Part shown: piece after piece, positions 11,635-24,700 of the stretch
Layout of the letters: every line of letters starts with the position of its first letter
Position numbering within the stretch: position 1 is the stretch's first letter
NCBI GenBank assembly: GCA_022818135.1
Contig: JAFMSR010000014.1
Span: forward strand, 44,830,924 to 44,894,923
DNA from: Saxidomus purpurata
Lineage: Eukaryota; Mollusca; Bivalvia; Venerida; Veneridae
Direction of reading: 5' to 3'
Length of the DNA: 64,000 nucleotides
Notes under the pieces: generated by a model
What the model saw: only the letters and a program-made list of their open reading frames with translations
What the model was told of the DNA's origin: nothing
Databases searched by the model: none
Translations under genes and position numbers: made by a program

Positions 11635-13232
11635 GTAACACATTAGTAATCTGATCTGCTTATTGTAAATAATCTCAACATTACCTATAGTGCGATTCTC
11701 AGCTAACACAGACTGGTTTAAAAAGGTTTTCAAAGTCGCTGGTCGTGCAAGATGCAAATTCTTTCTTCTCCTATTAAGATCGATGTACACTTTTTGAATA
11801 GTGATCCTTCTGTAGGTTTCTAGTTCTTATTGCTTGTTTTTGTACAATGTTTAATCAGGAACGTAGAATATACATTGATTCTACGTTCCTGGTTTAATGT
11901 AACATTACCTGATCCTAAGTGTCAGAACATTGTTTTTGAAATGTATGTGTAAGTAATCTGTAAATGGTTAACAACGGCACTATAATTAATAAGCAAAGGT
12001 GCTAATTTTTCAGTCACTTTTCAGCAAACTTCAAACTAAACATTTCCCGAGTTGAAACAATTAAAAACAGGCATAATTTCTGTTGTGATTAAATGCAAAG
12101 GTGCTAATTTCTAAATTTCAAGCACATCTTTTAAATGTTGCCATTGGCAAATGATGAAATCTGAACAGTAATTATGTCTCTTTTATTTATTTACAGTTGT
12201 AATAAATCTGCATATATGCTAATTTTCCAGTCACATGTCTGCACACATGCCGTAAATTGTTTCCAGTGTCTAAAGAATTAAAAGTGTACCTGTGAACCAT
12301 TTTTGATTAAAAATGAGGGAGATTTGTCCTAAAAATGAGGGAGATTTGTCCTAAAAATGAGGGAGATTGGTAATAGGAGATTTTAACACGTGCATGCGCT
12401 TCAAGCTAAAACAGTCACAAATGACATTGAAAAGCTGCTTTAAACATCTGTTTTAAATCATAGCATTTTTAAATCTACTTTCACTTTCTGTTCACAATAT
12501 AAAGTGTAAAGTGAAAGTCAGATATTAAAATATGCATATAGAAATAAAAACATATCTAAAATAGTATCTTGGTAATTATGAATTTTTATATTGTAAATAC
12601 AAAATGAAAATTGATCTGGAAATACTGCCAGGTATTGAGAAAAGCAATGTAGAGTAGTCTGATTCTAAAGGAAGACCATACAAACAGTGTAGCATGACTT
12701 CTCTGGTTTATGAATAGAATAACATGCCTATGATTGGTTTTGTAGAAAATAGTGAGTTGCACTTTTCTATGGTATGCTTTAAGAGTTTCCTGGTATCAAA
12801 TAAACATGACCAGCTTGTACTGTGATCACATTGTGTCTGGTTAATTGTTAAAATTAAACATCTCTCCAACCACTTGGCCTGTCAAAATCAAATTTGATAG
12901 AAATTTCCTTTCGTAATTCACTAGTAAAATTGTTAAAAGCATTTCATTAAATGCAAAATTTTTGTTGTCATGGCAACCAAAAGGAAAAAGTTCCTTGTCA
13001 GAAGCTACAAGGCCAGACAGGAGACAGGAAACACAGATTTTTTTTTTTTGCCTTATCTTAAACCATTGGTCTAATTTTGAAATATTTTCATAGGAATGAT
13101 TTTGATGTGACCTTATTACATGCACATTTACAATGAATAAAATTGTCTGGAGCATAATTTTGATAATTCCTTGCACAATATTGAAATGTTTATCAAAGCA
13201 AACTGTTGGCATGCAATGCCCAGCTTCCTAGT
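11635..13232. other. Gene-free stretch with small repeats
   Basis: No gene is recognised. At about 11869-11893 there is a small inverted repeat built on GGAACGTAGAAT. At 12308-12370 the 22-bp unit AAAAATGAGGGAGATTTG plus four bases occurs three times in a row. The open frame at 12841-13212 on the minus strand has no recognisable domain. Confidence 0.5.
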
Positions 13233-14067
13233 TTAAGGTAGTACACCCCTAATAGAAACCTCCATTTGAAACTCCTCAATTTTAATGAGCTAGCCTAGGT
13301 TGTTAAGCATTGGACTGAAGATCTTTTGAGGATTTTGGGGGCGTAGGTTCGAATCCAGCCGGAACCAAAAATGTTTTTTTTACTTTTTCTTCTTTTTTTT
13401 CATTATTTTGCACTGTTCTTCATGTGTTTATATTGTTTTTAGACTAAAAAGAAATTAAATATTTTTTTACGAATAAGTATTAGCTTATTTGAAGATTTTA
13501 TTACTTGTAGACACGTCTAAAATTGTTGATTGAGATTTTCAAAATCAAATTATTTTAAATAGAGACGGTAAAACATTGTGAATTTTTGGCATGCTGTTCC
13601 CAAAATGTTATAGATAATTTTTAATATACAAAAACACATGCCCCATTTCTAGAAAATGTTGATTTTTCCTAAAAACTTTGATGTTCAAAATTGAACATGG
13701 CCAAAAAAGTACATGAAAATTGTAATACTATCTGATTATTTCATAAAAGTTTTATAAAACTTGTAGATTATATAGTAAATGGTGTGTAAATACTGAAAGA
13801 AAACATAGTTCTTATTACTCTGATACCAAATCTGTACCAAAGTTTTGAATAATAAATGAAATGCATGTATTTTCTTATCTCTTGTGTGATGTCATTTTAT
13901 AGATAATTCCAAAATGGGGGTAGGGTTATTCAAATTCCTATAAAAAAAATATTTCACGGTAAAATTCTTTTAAAATTTGTTTTTAAATCCAGGAAATGAT
14001 ACAGATTAAGAAAATATTAAGCCTACATTGATTTGAATAGGTGCCCATTAGGGGTCTACTACCTTAA
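13233..14067. mobile_element. Non-autonomous DNA element carrying a tRNA-like sequence
   Basis: The ends TTAAGGTAGTACACCCCTAA (13233 on) and their reverse complement (14047-14067) match over 21 bp with one mismatch. The 835-bp interior is AT-rich with no protein. Near the left end is a tRNA-Phe-like sequence (13289-13368). Superfamily unknown. Confidence 0.7.
13289..13368 (+). pseudogene. tRNA-Phe-like sequence (degenerate)
   Basis: A GGTTCGAATCC B box (13346-13356), an A-box-like TAGCCTAGGTTG and an anticodon-arm segment GACTGAAGATCT with a GAA anticodon resemble eukaryotic tRNA-Phe. The anticodon stem pairs poorly and the variable region is over-long, so a normal cloverleaf is unlikely. 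It lies inside a terminal-repeat element and may supply an internal polymerase III promoter. Confidence 0.55.
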
Positions 14068-15300
14068 GGTTTAACATTATATACTTTATATATATATATA
14101 GTATAAAGTGCTGTAGTTATAGCAGATACTGCAATGCACCCATACTGATTGTATATATATAAAGTTTTGACCTTGAATTGTAGTGTATGACATAAAAAGA
14201 TAAACAATACAAATTCATAGGGTCTTTTGTTCTTTTCTATGTTGTTGAGAAAGTTTTGATAATTTGTTTTAGGAATACCACTAGGCAAGGTCAAGTTAGT
14301 TATGAAATCATCATATTTGGAAATTTAATCAATGCTGAAATTTAGCGTAAAACTGGCAGGATTTGGTTAAAAAGAGCTAAACAAATTTCTTGAATATTAA
14401 ATCTTGCTGTTTGACTAATCTGGTCAACAGTAGCCATGGTGACATAAGAGTTTTATACAAGACAAGATATAAATTATTTGAAACATAATTGATTTATTGA
14501 TTTGAGTGGGCTACGTTTAAAGAATTCTTTAAACTCGATATGCTTAGTTTCGTTTTCAGTTAATTGGAAAAGGAAGTTGTTTAAAATTTTGGAAGTTTGC
14601 CAAACTTGTTGCACACATAGATAAACTCATCTGCCATGATCTTATCAGTACTTTGTGATAAATTACACTTAGTTTTGAAACAATTTTGATAACCAGGTCA
14701 TTTACCTTGTTTAGCTTAATGTAAATTGTGCAAAGTACTAAATTATAACTTGATTAATTCAATTTGATCTTGTGAATACAAATTCTCCTGAATACAAGGT
14801 AAAAACACTACATGATCCAAACTTTTAATACATTGTCGGTTCAACCAAATGTGAAATGTATGAATAGAAAAGGTAAGAGGATATTTTTAGCTTTTCTAGG
14901 AATGATGAAGCTTGTGTTTTTATTGTCATATACTTGGAATGTTCGACATCAACAAATGATGAGCATAAGACTTAGTGAATACTTGAATATATAAGAGATG
15001 TCCCCGAGATACAACCCCCTCCCCTGCCCCGCCCCCTCTGCCTCTAATGGTCACCTCTGTATAAAAGCCGCCTCCTCACAACAGCCACTATTTCAGTATT
15101 CCAAAATACTTTTTTCTGTATGAATGAACCTCTCTGAAACAGTGCCGCCTGTTTTGTAACAGTCAGTTTTTAGCTCTGTAAATGGAGACTGTTGGAGGTT
15201 ACACTGTTTAATGTTATACATAGAATGAGCTGTTGTGACACTGTGTAAAACACTTTTATGATAATTAATTAATTATTGACCCAAAGTCTGAGCATCACAA
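14068..15300. other. Gene-free stretch upstream of the SH3 gene
   Basis: Contains a short (TA)n tract near 14085-14100. No exon is recognised. As the 5' flank of the SH3 gene it may hold its promoter, but no clear TATA box or CpG-rich segment stands out. Confidence 0.4.
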
Positions 15301-15343
15301 CAAGTGGAGTATTTCTTTCAACCTCTTGGCCAGGTGCTTTCAG
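15301..15343 (+). other. Candidate 5' untranslated exon end of the SH3 gene
   Basis: A strong splice donor CAG|GTAAGC lies at 15343/15344, 227 bases before the acceptor of the first coding exon. That exon has an in-frame stop ahead of its ATG, so a non-coding exon upstream is expected. The left boundary is unknown. This is inference only. Confidence 0.3.
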
Positions 15344-15570
15344 GTAAGCATGTGTGTGTTACTTACTAAAGTTACAGGTTTTAGCTAAATGTTGCGAACA
15401 TCTTTGTCTATCATTGCAGCTCTATAAAATATCTGCGACTATTTAAAACCACATAATTATACTGCTGGAAATAACAAAATGATAAAACAGATAACTCAAT
15501 ATTAACTGCTTAATTTACACATACAGTTATTTGAAAACCATTTATGTTTTAAGAAAACATCTATTTTCAG

Positions 15571-15763
15571 GTTTAACCCTACAACATAATGGCAGATTCA
15601 GGTGGAAATATACCGCCAGGAGAGAGACAGAGAAGAACGAGTGCTTCAGATCCAGTGGTATCCCAGCCTGGAGCCAGTGGATCTGGTCAAAGGAGAGATA
15701 CACATGGTCAAAGTTCTTTGCATAAAGGTGATGGCAGTAATAAAGACGAAATAAATCAGCAAG
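15571..15763 (+). CDS. Exon 1 (first coding exon) of the SH3 gene
   Basis: The acceptor TTTTCAG ends at 15570. The ATG at 15589 is preceded in the same exon by an in-frame TAA at 15574-15576, which supports this start. The donor is AAG|GTATAG. It gives 58 codons plus one base, beginning MADSGGNIPPGERQRRTSAS. The peptide is rich in Ser, Gly, Gln and Arg and is probably disordered. Confidence 0.7.
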
Positions 15764-18700
15764 GTATAGAACAATTAATGCTGGACATTTTTAAACAACT
15801 GTTGTTTGTAGCCAAGTTGATGTAGGTATAAAACTAGACAGAACCAATCATTCAAGACTTTTGATTGTTACATCATTTTGTTACTAAAGATAAGGGATGT
15901 CAATGATTAACCGGTTAACCGGTTAACCAACGGAACGAACGATTAACCGGTTACGAAATCGGTAATCGGTTATCAAATAAAAAATGTATATGATAAAAAG
16001 AGAAAAATTTGCAATAAAATGAATAAATGTATTGAAAAAATCTTGTTTGTTTATATCTGTCACTTGCAACACGGTGCGTGGAAATAGAGAGGTGTGATAA
16101 GTGTCAATATGTTAATTGGACACGATCATGACAACAAAGTTTGTTTTGATAAGGCATATCTTTGTTGACTTAAGAATAATTGTTAATCTGTGATACGAAA
16201 GAAAAGTGCAAATGTTTGAAGCAATTCTCAGTTTACGCTACCTAACCCATTAAACTAAAATTTCTTGAGTAGTAACAATTATTATTATTAAGGATCGAAG
16301 GCCTCTTAGATTAGCGTTTGATGTTGATATGTTATTGTCTAAGCACAACTAGCATAAAAGTATTCGTAAAATTTATTTGAAATCATTATTATACTAAACG
16401 ATGAACGGAGACATTTATAACTTTTTTGTTGAAAAATAGAAATAATCTCGGTAATAAAATGAGTTTGTTACAATTATTTCGTTTTAGGCTTATTGTGCAA
16501 GTGCGGTGCACGACAGTTCGTCAAACTATGACATTTTTCCAAATAAGATAGTTGGTCTAATACGACAGTTCGTCGAAGACAATAATACGAAGTGCAAGTG
16601 ATGCTACTGTTTTATGTCTTTGTAAATAATAATGATAAACATTACACAGATGTATTTGATATAGTTTCGTTTTTTTCTTGTTTTCCAGGTGTTTTTAAGA
16701 TTAAAACAGTTGTATACCATCGTGTAGTCGTTTGGTTCAATGACAGTTTTCAACTTTATTTCAGTAATATTTAGGCAAACAGTTTACAAGAGACCGTTTC
16801 TAACACTATTTTAGTCATGTACAAATAGTTCATGATGTGTTTAATCCCCTTCAAAACAGGCAGGCTGCAATCTAAGGATTAAGTCATTCATGCATTATAC
16901 GATGCTGTAGTAGCGGTGTCACGATAAATAATACCCAAGAGTAAAAGTTCCTATCTCAACATCCGACGATTTTATCATTTCAAATGGTTAACCGGTTAAC
17001 CGGTCGAAATATTTTGCGGTTAACCGGTTAGTGAAATAACCGGTTATTGACATCCCTACTAAAGATACAAGGAGTTTTTTATTTACACTTGAGACATTTT
17101 GGTAGAATTTAAAGAAAACTTTAAACAGGTTTACCACTATGTGTTACATATCTGATCAATATTTCTTCTGGATTCATGTTGGCTGTGTCACCAGATCAAT
17201 ATTTCTTCTGGATTCATGTTGGCTGTGTAACCTGATCAATATTTCTTCTGGATTCATGTTGGCTGTGTCACCTGATCCATATTTCTTCTGGTTTCGTGTT
17301 GGCTGTGTCACCAGATCAATATTTCTTCTGGATTCATGTTGGCTGTGTGACCTGATCAATATTTCTTCTGGATTCGTGTTGGCTGTGTGACCTGATCAAT
17401 ATTTCTTCTGGTTTCATGTTGGCTGTGTAACCTGATCAATATTTCTTCTGGATTCATGTTGGCTGTGTCACCTGATCAATATTTCTTCTGGTTTCATGTT
17501 GGCTGTGTCACCTGATCAATATTTCTTCTGGATTCATGTTGGCTGTGTCACCTGATCAATATTTCTTCTGGTTTCATGTTGGCTGTGTAACCTGATCAAT
17601 ATTTCTTCTGGTTTCATGTTGGCTGTGTGACCTGATCAATATTTCTTCTGGATTCATGTTGGCTGTGTCACCTGATCAATATTTCTTCTGGTTTCATGTT
17701 GGCTGTGTAACCTGATCAATATTTCTTCTGGTTTCATGTTGGCTGTGTCACCTGATCAATATTTCTTCTGGATTCATGTTGGCTGTGTCACCTGATCAAT
17801 ATTTCTTCTGGATTCATGTTGGCTGTGTAACCTGATCAATATTTCTTCTGGATTCATGTTGGCTGTGTCACCTGATCAATATTTCTTCTGGATTCATGTT
17901 GGCTGTGTCACCTGATCAATATTTCTTTTGGATTCATGTTGGCTGTGTCACCTGATCAATATTTCTTCTGGATTCATGTTGGCTGTGTCACCTGATCAAT
18001 ATTTCTTCTGGTTTCATGTTGGCTGTGTAACCTGATCAATATTTCTTCTGGTTTCATGTTGGCTGTGTGACCTGATCAATATTTCTTCTGGATTCATGTT
18101 GGCTGTGTCACCTGATCAATATTTCTTCTGGATTCATGTTGGCTGTGTCACCTGATCAATATTTCTTCTGGTTTCATGTTGACTGTGTCACCTGATCAAT
18201 ATTTCTTCTGGATTCATGTTGGCTGTGTCACCTGATCAATATTTCTTTTGGATTCATGTTGGCTGTGTCACCTGATCAATATTTCTTCTGGATTCATGTT
18301 GGCTGTGTCACCTGATCAATATTTCTTCTGGTTTCATGTTGGCTGTGTAACCTGATCAATATTTCTTCTGGATTCATGTTGGCTGTGTCACCTGATCAAT
18401 ATTTCTTCCTGATCAATATTTCTTTTGGATTCATGTTGGCTGTGTCACCTGATCAATATTTCTTTTGGATTCATGTTGGCTGTGTCACCTGATCAATATT
18501 TCTTCTGGATTCATGTTGGCTGTGTCACCTGATCAATATTTCTTCTGGTTTCATGTTGGCTGTGTAACCTGATCAATATTTCTTCTGGTTTCATGTTGGC
18601 TGTGTGACCTGATCAATATTTCTTCTGGATTCATGTTGGCTGTGTCACCTGATCAATATTTCTTCTGGTTTCATGTTGGCTGTGTCACCTGATCAATATT

Positions 18701-21700
18701 TCTTCTGGATTCATGTTGGCTGTGTCACCTGATCAATATTTCTTCTGGTTTCATGTTGACTGTGTCACCTGATCAATATTTCTTCTGGATTCATGTTGGC
18801 TGTGTCACCTGATCAATATTTCTTCTGGATTCATGTTGGCTGTGTCACCTGATCAATATTTCTTCTGGTTTCATGTTGGCTGTGTCACCTGATCAATATT
18901 TCTTCTGGATTCATGTTGGCTGTGTCACCTGATCAATATTTCTTCTGGATTCATGTTGGCTGTGTAACCTGATCAATATTTCTTCTGGATTCATGTTGGC
19001 TGTGTCACCTGATCAATATTTCTTCTGGATTCATGTTGGCTGTGTAACCTGATCAATATTTCTTTTGGATTCATGTTGGCTGTGTCACCTGATCAATATT
19101 TCTTCTGGATTCATGTTGGCTGTGTCACCTGATCAATATTTCTTCTGGTTTCATGTTGGCTGTGTAACCTGATCAATATTTCTTCTGGATTCATGTTGGC
19201 TGTGTCACCTGATCAATATTTCTTCCTGATCAATATTTCTTTTGGATTCATGTTGGCTGTGTCACCTGATCAATATTTCTTTTGGATTCATGTTGGCTGT
19301 GTCACCTGATCAATATTTCTTCTGGATTCATGTTGGCTGTGTCACCTGATCAATATTTCTTCTGGTTTCATGTTGGCTGTGTAACCTGATCAATATTTCT
19401 TCTGGTTTCATGTTGGCTGTGTGACCTGAGCAATATTTCTTCTGGATTCATGTTGGCTGTGTCACCTGATCAATATTTCTTCTGGATTCATGTTGGCTGT
19501 GTCACCTGATCAATATTTCTTCTGGTTTCATGTTGACTGTGTCACCTGATCAATATTTCTTCTGGATTCATGTTGGCTGTGTCACCTGATCAATATTTCT
19601 TTTGGATTCATGTTGGCTGTGTCACCTGATCAATATTTCTTCTGGATTCATGTTGGCTGTGTCACCTGATCAATATTTCTTCTGGTTTCATGTTGGCTGT
19701 GTAACCTGATCAATATTTCTTCTGGATTCATGTTGGCTGTGTCACCTGATCAATATTTCTTCCTGATCAATATTTCTTTTGGATTCATGTTGGCTGTGTC
19801 ACCTGATCAATATTTCTTTTGGATTCATGTTGGCTGTGTCACCTGATCAATATTTCTTCTGGATTCATGTTGGCTGTGTCACCTGATCAATATTTCTTCT
19901 GGTTTCATGTTGGCTGTGTAACCTGATCAATATTTCTTCTGGTTTCATGTTGGCTGTGTGACCTGATCAATATTTCTTCTGGATTCATGTTGGCTGTGTG
20001 ACCTGATCAATATTTCTTCTGGTTTCATGTTGGCTGTGTCACCTGATCAATATTTCTTCTGGATTCATGTTGGCTGTGTCACCTGATCAATATTTCTTCT
20101 GGTTTCATGTTGACTGTGTCACCTGATCAATATTTCTTCTGGATTCATGTTGGCTGTGTCACCTGATCAATATTTCTTCTGGATTCATGTTGGCTGTGTC
20201 ACCTGATCAATATTTCTTCTGGTTTCATGTTGGCTGTGTAACCTGATCAATATTTCTTCTGGATTCATGTTGGCTGTGTTACCTGATCAATATTTCTTCT
20301 GGATTCATGTTGGCTGTGTCACCTGATCAATATTTCTTCTGGTTTCATGTTGGCTGTGTCACCTGATCAATATTTCTTCTGGATTCATGTTGGCTGTGTC
20401 ACCTGATCAATATTTCTTCTGGATTCATGTTGGCTCAAGCTGGTGTGGACTGTATTGTTAGTGCTCTTCTAACTAACCTGTGAGTAACCGTGTTTTGTCC
20501 CATTGTGTTGTTTCTATTCTATAATGAATGAATTCTTTCTATATTGTTTGTTTGTAGAATACGATGCTAAATTGCTGCAAGGAAAAGGAAGTGAAAAGCC
20601 ACCAAAACAAGATGATTCAGGTGATAGTGCTTCAAAAAAGGTTAGAGATGTTTAGTAGCTATTTGTTTTGTTTGATTTCATGTTATTTATGCTATCTTTA
20701 AGAACAGTTGAAGAATGAAGTTACCATGACAATGCCCCTGGCACGACACTGCTGCATGAAGTGGGTGAATTACTAAATAATGTTTATAAAACAGTTCTGA
20801 CAATGTCCCTTATTTAGAAGCATTAATAAGAAACTGTATACAAATGTAGAAGTTAAGCGTGAACAGAAGTAGTGTAGAGTCCTAATAAAAACTTGTAACA
20901 ATTTCAAGCAGTTTTCTTCATGAACGTGATGAATTACAATATTTTAAGAGAATATTTGCAAAATCAAGTGTACATAACTATATTTGTACATAAAGAAATA
21001 TCTTTCACAAATACATAAACAACCAACACTTATCACATAAATAATAAAGCAGTGTAAAAGCTACTGCTTTACTGTGTAACTGTTACTTTATCCCAAATGA
21101 ACTGTATCTGTGAGCATTAAACTCACACATTATCAGATTTACACATTATTAGTGGACTCTCCTACTGCATTACTGTCAAATTATCATAACCTTACTGTAT
21201 AATGTTTACTGCTTGTAACAAGGGCAAGTTATTAAACACTGTGCCACACACAACAAACAAAGCTATAAATATGTTTTGAATTTTACAATTCAACATATTT
21301 GAACATTAACAAAATTCTGAAGAAAATGATCATACAACTCTTACTCTCACCTATAGAAAACACAACTTTACCGGACCACCACAATGTATCAGCAGTCTCG
21401 AGTACGGACACCATCATCCAAGATGAATTCGAGTACCAAAAGGAACTAAACATTAAACATTTACAGCGTTTATGGAATCTCTGATAACAAATCATATGAA
21501 CAACACACATCAATAAAACATATAAAATTACTCGTTTTAATTTCGTTCTATTTTTAGATTTTAATCACGTGACCAAAAAACACCTTTTGTTTTATACTTC
21601 AGTACAACATTTCTGTCATTTTGTATCCCTGAGGAAGACCATAGTTATGGTCGAAACGTAGGAATTGAAATAAAACTTTAACGTAATCCTTTGTTTGTCG

Positions 21701-24700
21701 TTCATTCCACTATTATATACCTACCTTTTATATTTAACATTTTACAATTCAATCAGAAAGTGGATGGAAAGTTTGTGAAAGACAAGATGCAAATGTTTGA
21801 CCATCTTGAAGGGATCAAATATGAAATGGAGCAGAATGCAGGAAGCAAAGCACAGAACCTGGAGAAAAACACAAACACTTACAGTGGTAATAATAACATG
21901 GGGACCGATGATCCTACAAACACACAAGATTTGGGCGTTTCAAAAACAGACAGTGATCAGAAAGATTTTAAGACAGATGAAAAGAAGGGACAGTCCGCTA
22001 GCATGAAGGCACAAGATGTCAGCGCTAGCAAAAACTTGAATGTGATGGCCGTAGAGCAAAAAAATACGGGAGGCTTGAGTGAAACAGATGCTGACCTGCG
22101 ACAGGCTTCTGTAAAACATGTACCTGACATAGATGAGCTACAACAAACAGAAGATGGTTCATTTATTGTGATTGATCATAACAAAAAGTCAGGTAAGTTA
22201 TATACATGTATCAATGGGAAAAAACCTGATTATCAAGGTGTCTGAAATTGTAAATTCTGCTACAGATGGAAGTATCAACATTGTTCTTATCATATATTTC
22301 TTTGTAACATGATACTAATTTAAAGCATTATTCTTTGTTTCAATGTTTCTTTAGCTCACCTGGAACAAAGTGCCAGAGTGAGCTATTAGGATCGCATTCC
22401 GTCCGGCTCCGTCGTACGTCCGTCTGTCTGTCCAACATTTCCTTCAAACGACATCTCTGAAACCACTGGGCCAATGTTGATGAGACTTGGCAGGGATGTT
22501 CCTCTCATCAAAGCTGTTCAAAGAATTCCATTCCATGCCTAACTCTGGTTGCTATGGCAACAAATAGGAAAAACTTAAAAAATCTTCTTCTCTGAAACCA
22601 CAAGGCCTAGAGCTTAGATATTTGGCATGTAGCATTAGCTAGTGGACCTCTACCAAGATTGTTCAAATTATGACCCCTGGGTCAAAATTGACCCCGCGCG
22701 GGTGGTCACTTAGTTTTTTGCATAGGCTTTATTTTTTCTTTCTCGAACGTTGGAGACAATATTTCTGTCGGTTCATTGAGCCAAGTGGGACCATTCCACC
22801 ACAACGAATGACTGTGAATTTCATCTAATGTTGCACCGCGAGTTGCTATGTCAGCTGGGTTTTCCCTTGTGTTCACGTAACTTATTGTAATATCTTCATA
22901 CTTTTGGATTTCTTTCACCCGATTTTTCACAAAACTTGGCAATGATTTATCTGAGTTCAGCCAACCTAACACACATTGCGAATCTGTCCACAGATAAACA
23001 CCTTCTAATATAATTTTCATATGTTCACTTACAAATTTCAAACACCTCACTCCAATCAACACAGCCATAAGCTCTAGCCTTGGGATAGTCATACACTTTA
23101 CTGGAGCTAAACGGGATTTGGCAAATACAAGATCGTTAAGAAATCCGTTGCTGCTTGTTTGGTGAAGGTATATAGTTGTTGCATATGCCCTTGATGAGGC
23201 ATCACAAAAACATTATAATTTGTACGACACTTTCTCCACACTAAACTTTGAAATACATCTTGTAAATTTTATCTGTGAAATCTTGCTGATATCAGAGCTG
23301 ATGTGTGACCATTTTTCTTGTATCTCAGTATTTTCAACAGGGTCATCCCAATTAAACTTTCTACTCCATAGCTCTTGGATTAGAAGCTTCCCCCTCAATA
23401 AGACTTGGGATAATATCCCTAACGGGTCGAAAACTGACGCTACGATTCAACATATATCGTTTCGTCAACTGTTTGCTTTGACATTCTATTTTCGGTTGTT
23501 TCAGTGTTAAAGCGTCTTCTCTATGATCCAAAATATGTCCAAGAACGTTGGTTGCTTTCGTTTCAGCTCTATCTTGAATGTCTATAAACCAATTAACTTC
23601 ATCATTTGTTGATAGCCATTCACGTAGGTTCATCGAGGCATCATTGAACATTGATTTTGCAGAATGATAGAGTTCTATTGCTTCTACCTCAGTATTTGCA
23701 CCAGTTATAACGTTGTCAACGTATATGTCATCTTTTAGTCTCTTTGCCACAGCTGTATTATACTTACCTAGGTGAGTTTCAACGGTAGCACCGAGAAGAA
23801 AGGGACTGGATATCGCTCCAAATGGTACACAACAGAAACGATATTCTTTAATATTGGTTTTGTATGTATGAGGAGGTTCAAGCGACTAGCACCACAGGAA
23901 TCGGGTTACATCTCTTTCACTAGGCTGTAATCCTATTTGGAGGAATGCTTTCTCAATGTCAGCTTTAAGTGCTATCCTGTGAAGATGGAACCTTAACAAC
24001 AATCCACACAAGTCATGTAACATGACTGGTCCTCTGTGTAAACATTCATTCAGGCTGTTATATTCAGGTCTGCTTTTTGATGACGCATCGTAGACCACAC
24101 GAAGCTTTGTAGTTGTCTTTTGTGGAGTAAGTACTGCATGATGTGGTATATAGTGTATTCTGTTACTATTTGAAGAATCATTCACTGGTTCAATTACACC
24201 CTTTTGTAATTGGTCCTGTATGACGGAGTTGTATTTTTGAAGGATGTCCGGTTTGTTCTCCATTTTCTTTTTGCATGCCTTCAAACGGCCGTAAGCGAGT
24301 TCTTTATTTACAGGTAATTCATAATCTCCTTCCTTCCATGGCAAAGTAACATAATACCTCTTGTCTTGATAGATCAGCATATCTTTGAAATTTTGTAGGA
24401 CTTCTTCGTCTTCAGAAGCACAATCTTTATCTACAACACCAATAGACTCGGTATTCCAAAAATCTTCCAAATCTGGTTTAGATATCATCGAACTATCCTT
24501 ACACTGAAAAACACTAGTTTTGTTAATGTTCACTCCATGTGTCAGGATCAGCATGTTTGTTTCACTACCATTGTCAGGTGTAGAATCCAAGTTTTGAACC
24601 AAGAAGGTAAAGACCCGGTTGGATTTCGATCTTCTGAGACAATATTATGTCAAGATAAAAGTCGTTACAGATCAATACTTCTATGGTGTCTTATTCGTTT

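Noticed and set aside
11236..11646. 136-codon open frame
   Set aside because: It runs into the terminal repeat of the 9476-11634 element and has no known domain.
12841..13212. 123-codon open frame on the minus strand
   Set aside because: No recognisable motif, AT-rich codons and no splice or start context; likely chance.
17139..17390. 83-codon open frame
   Set aside because: It lies in the first minisatellite units and is closed by unit variants soon after.
17151..20435. CRISPR-like repeat array
   Set aside because: Repeats are head to tail with no unique spacers, the context is an animal intron, and there are no cas genes.
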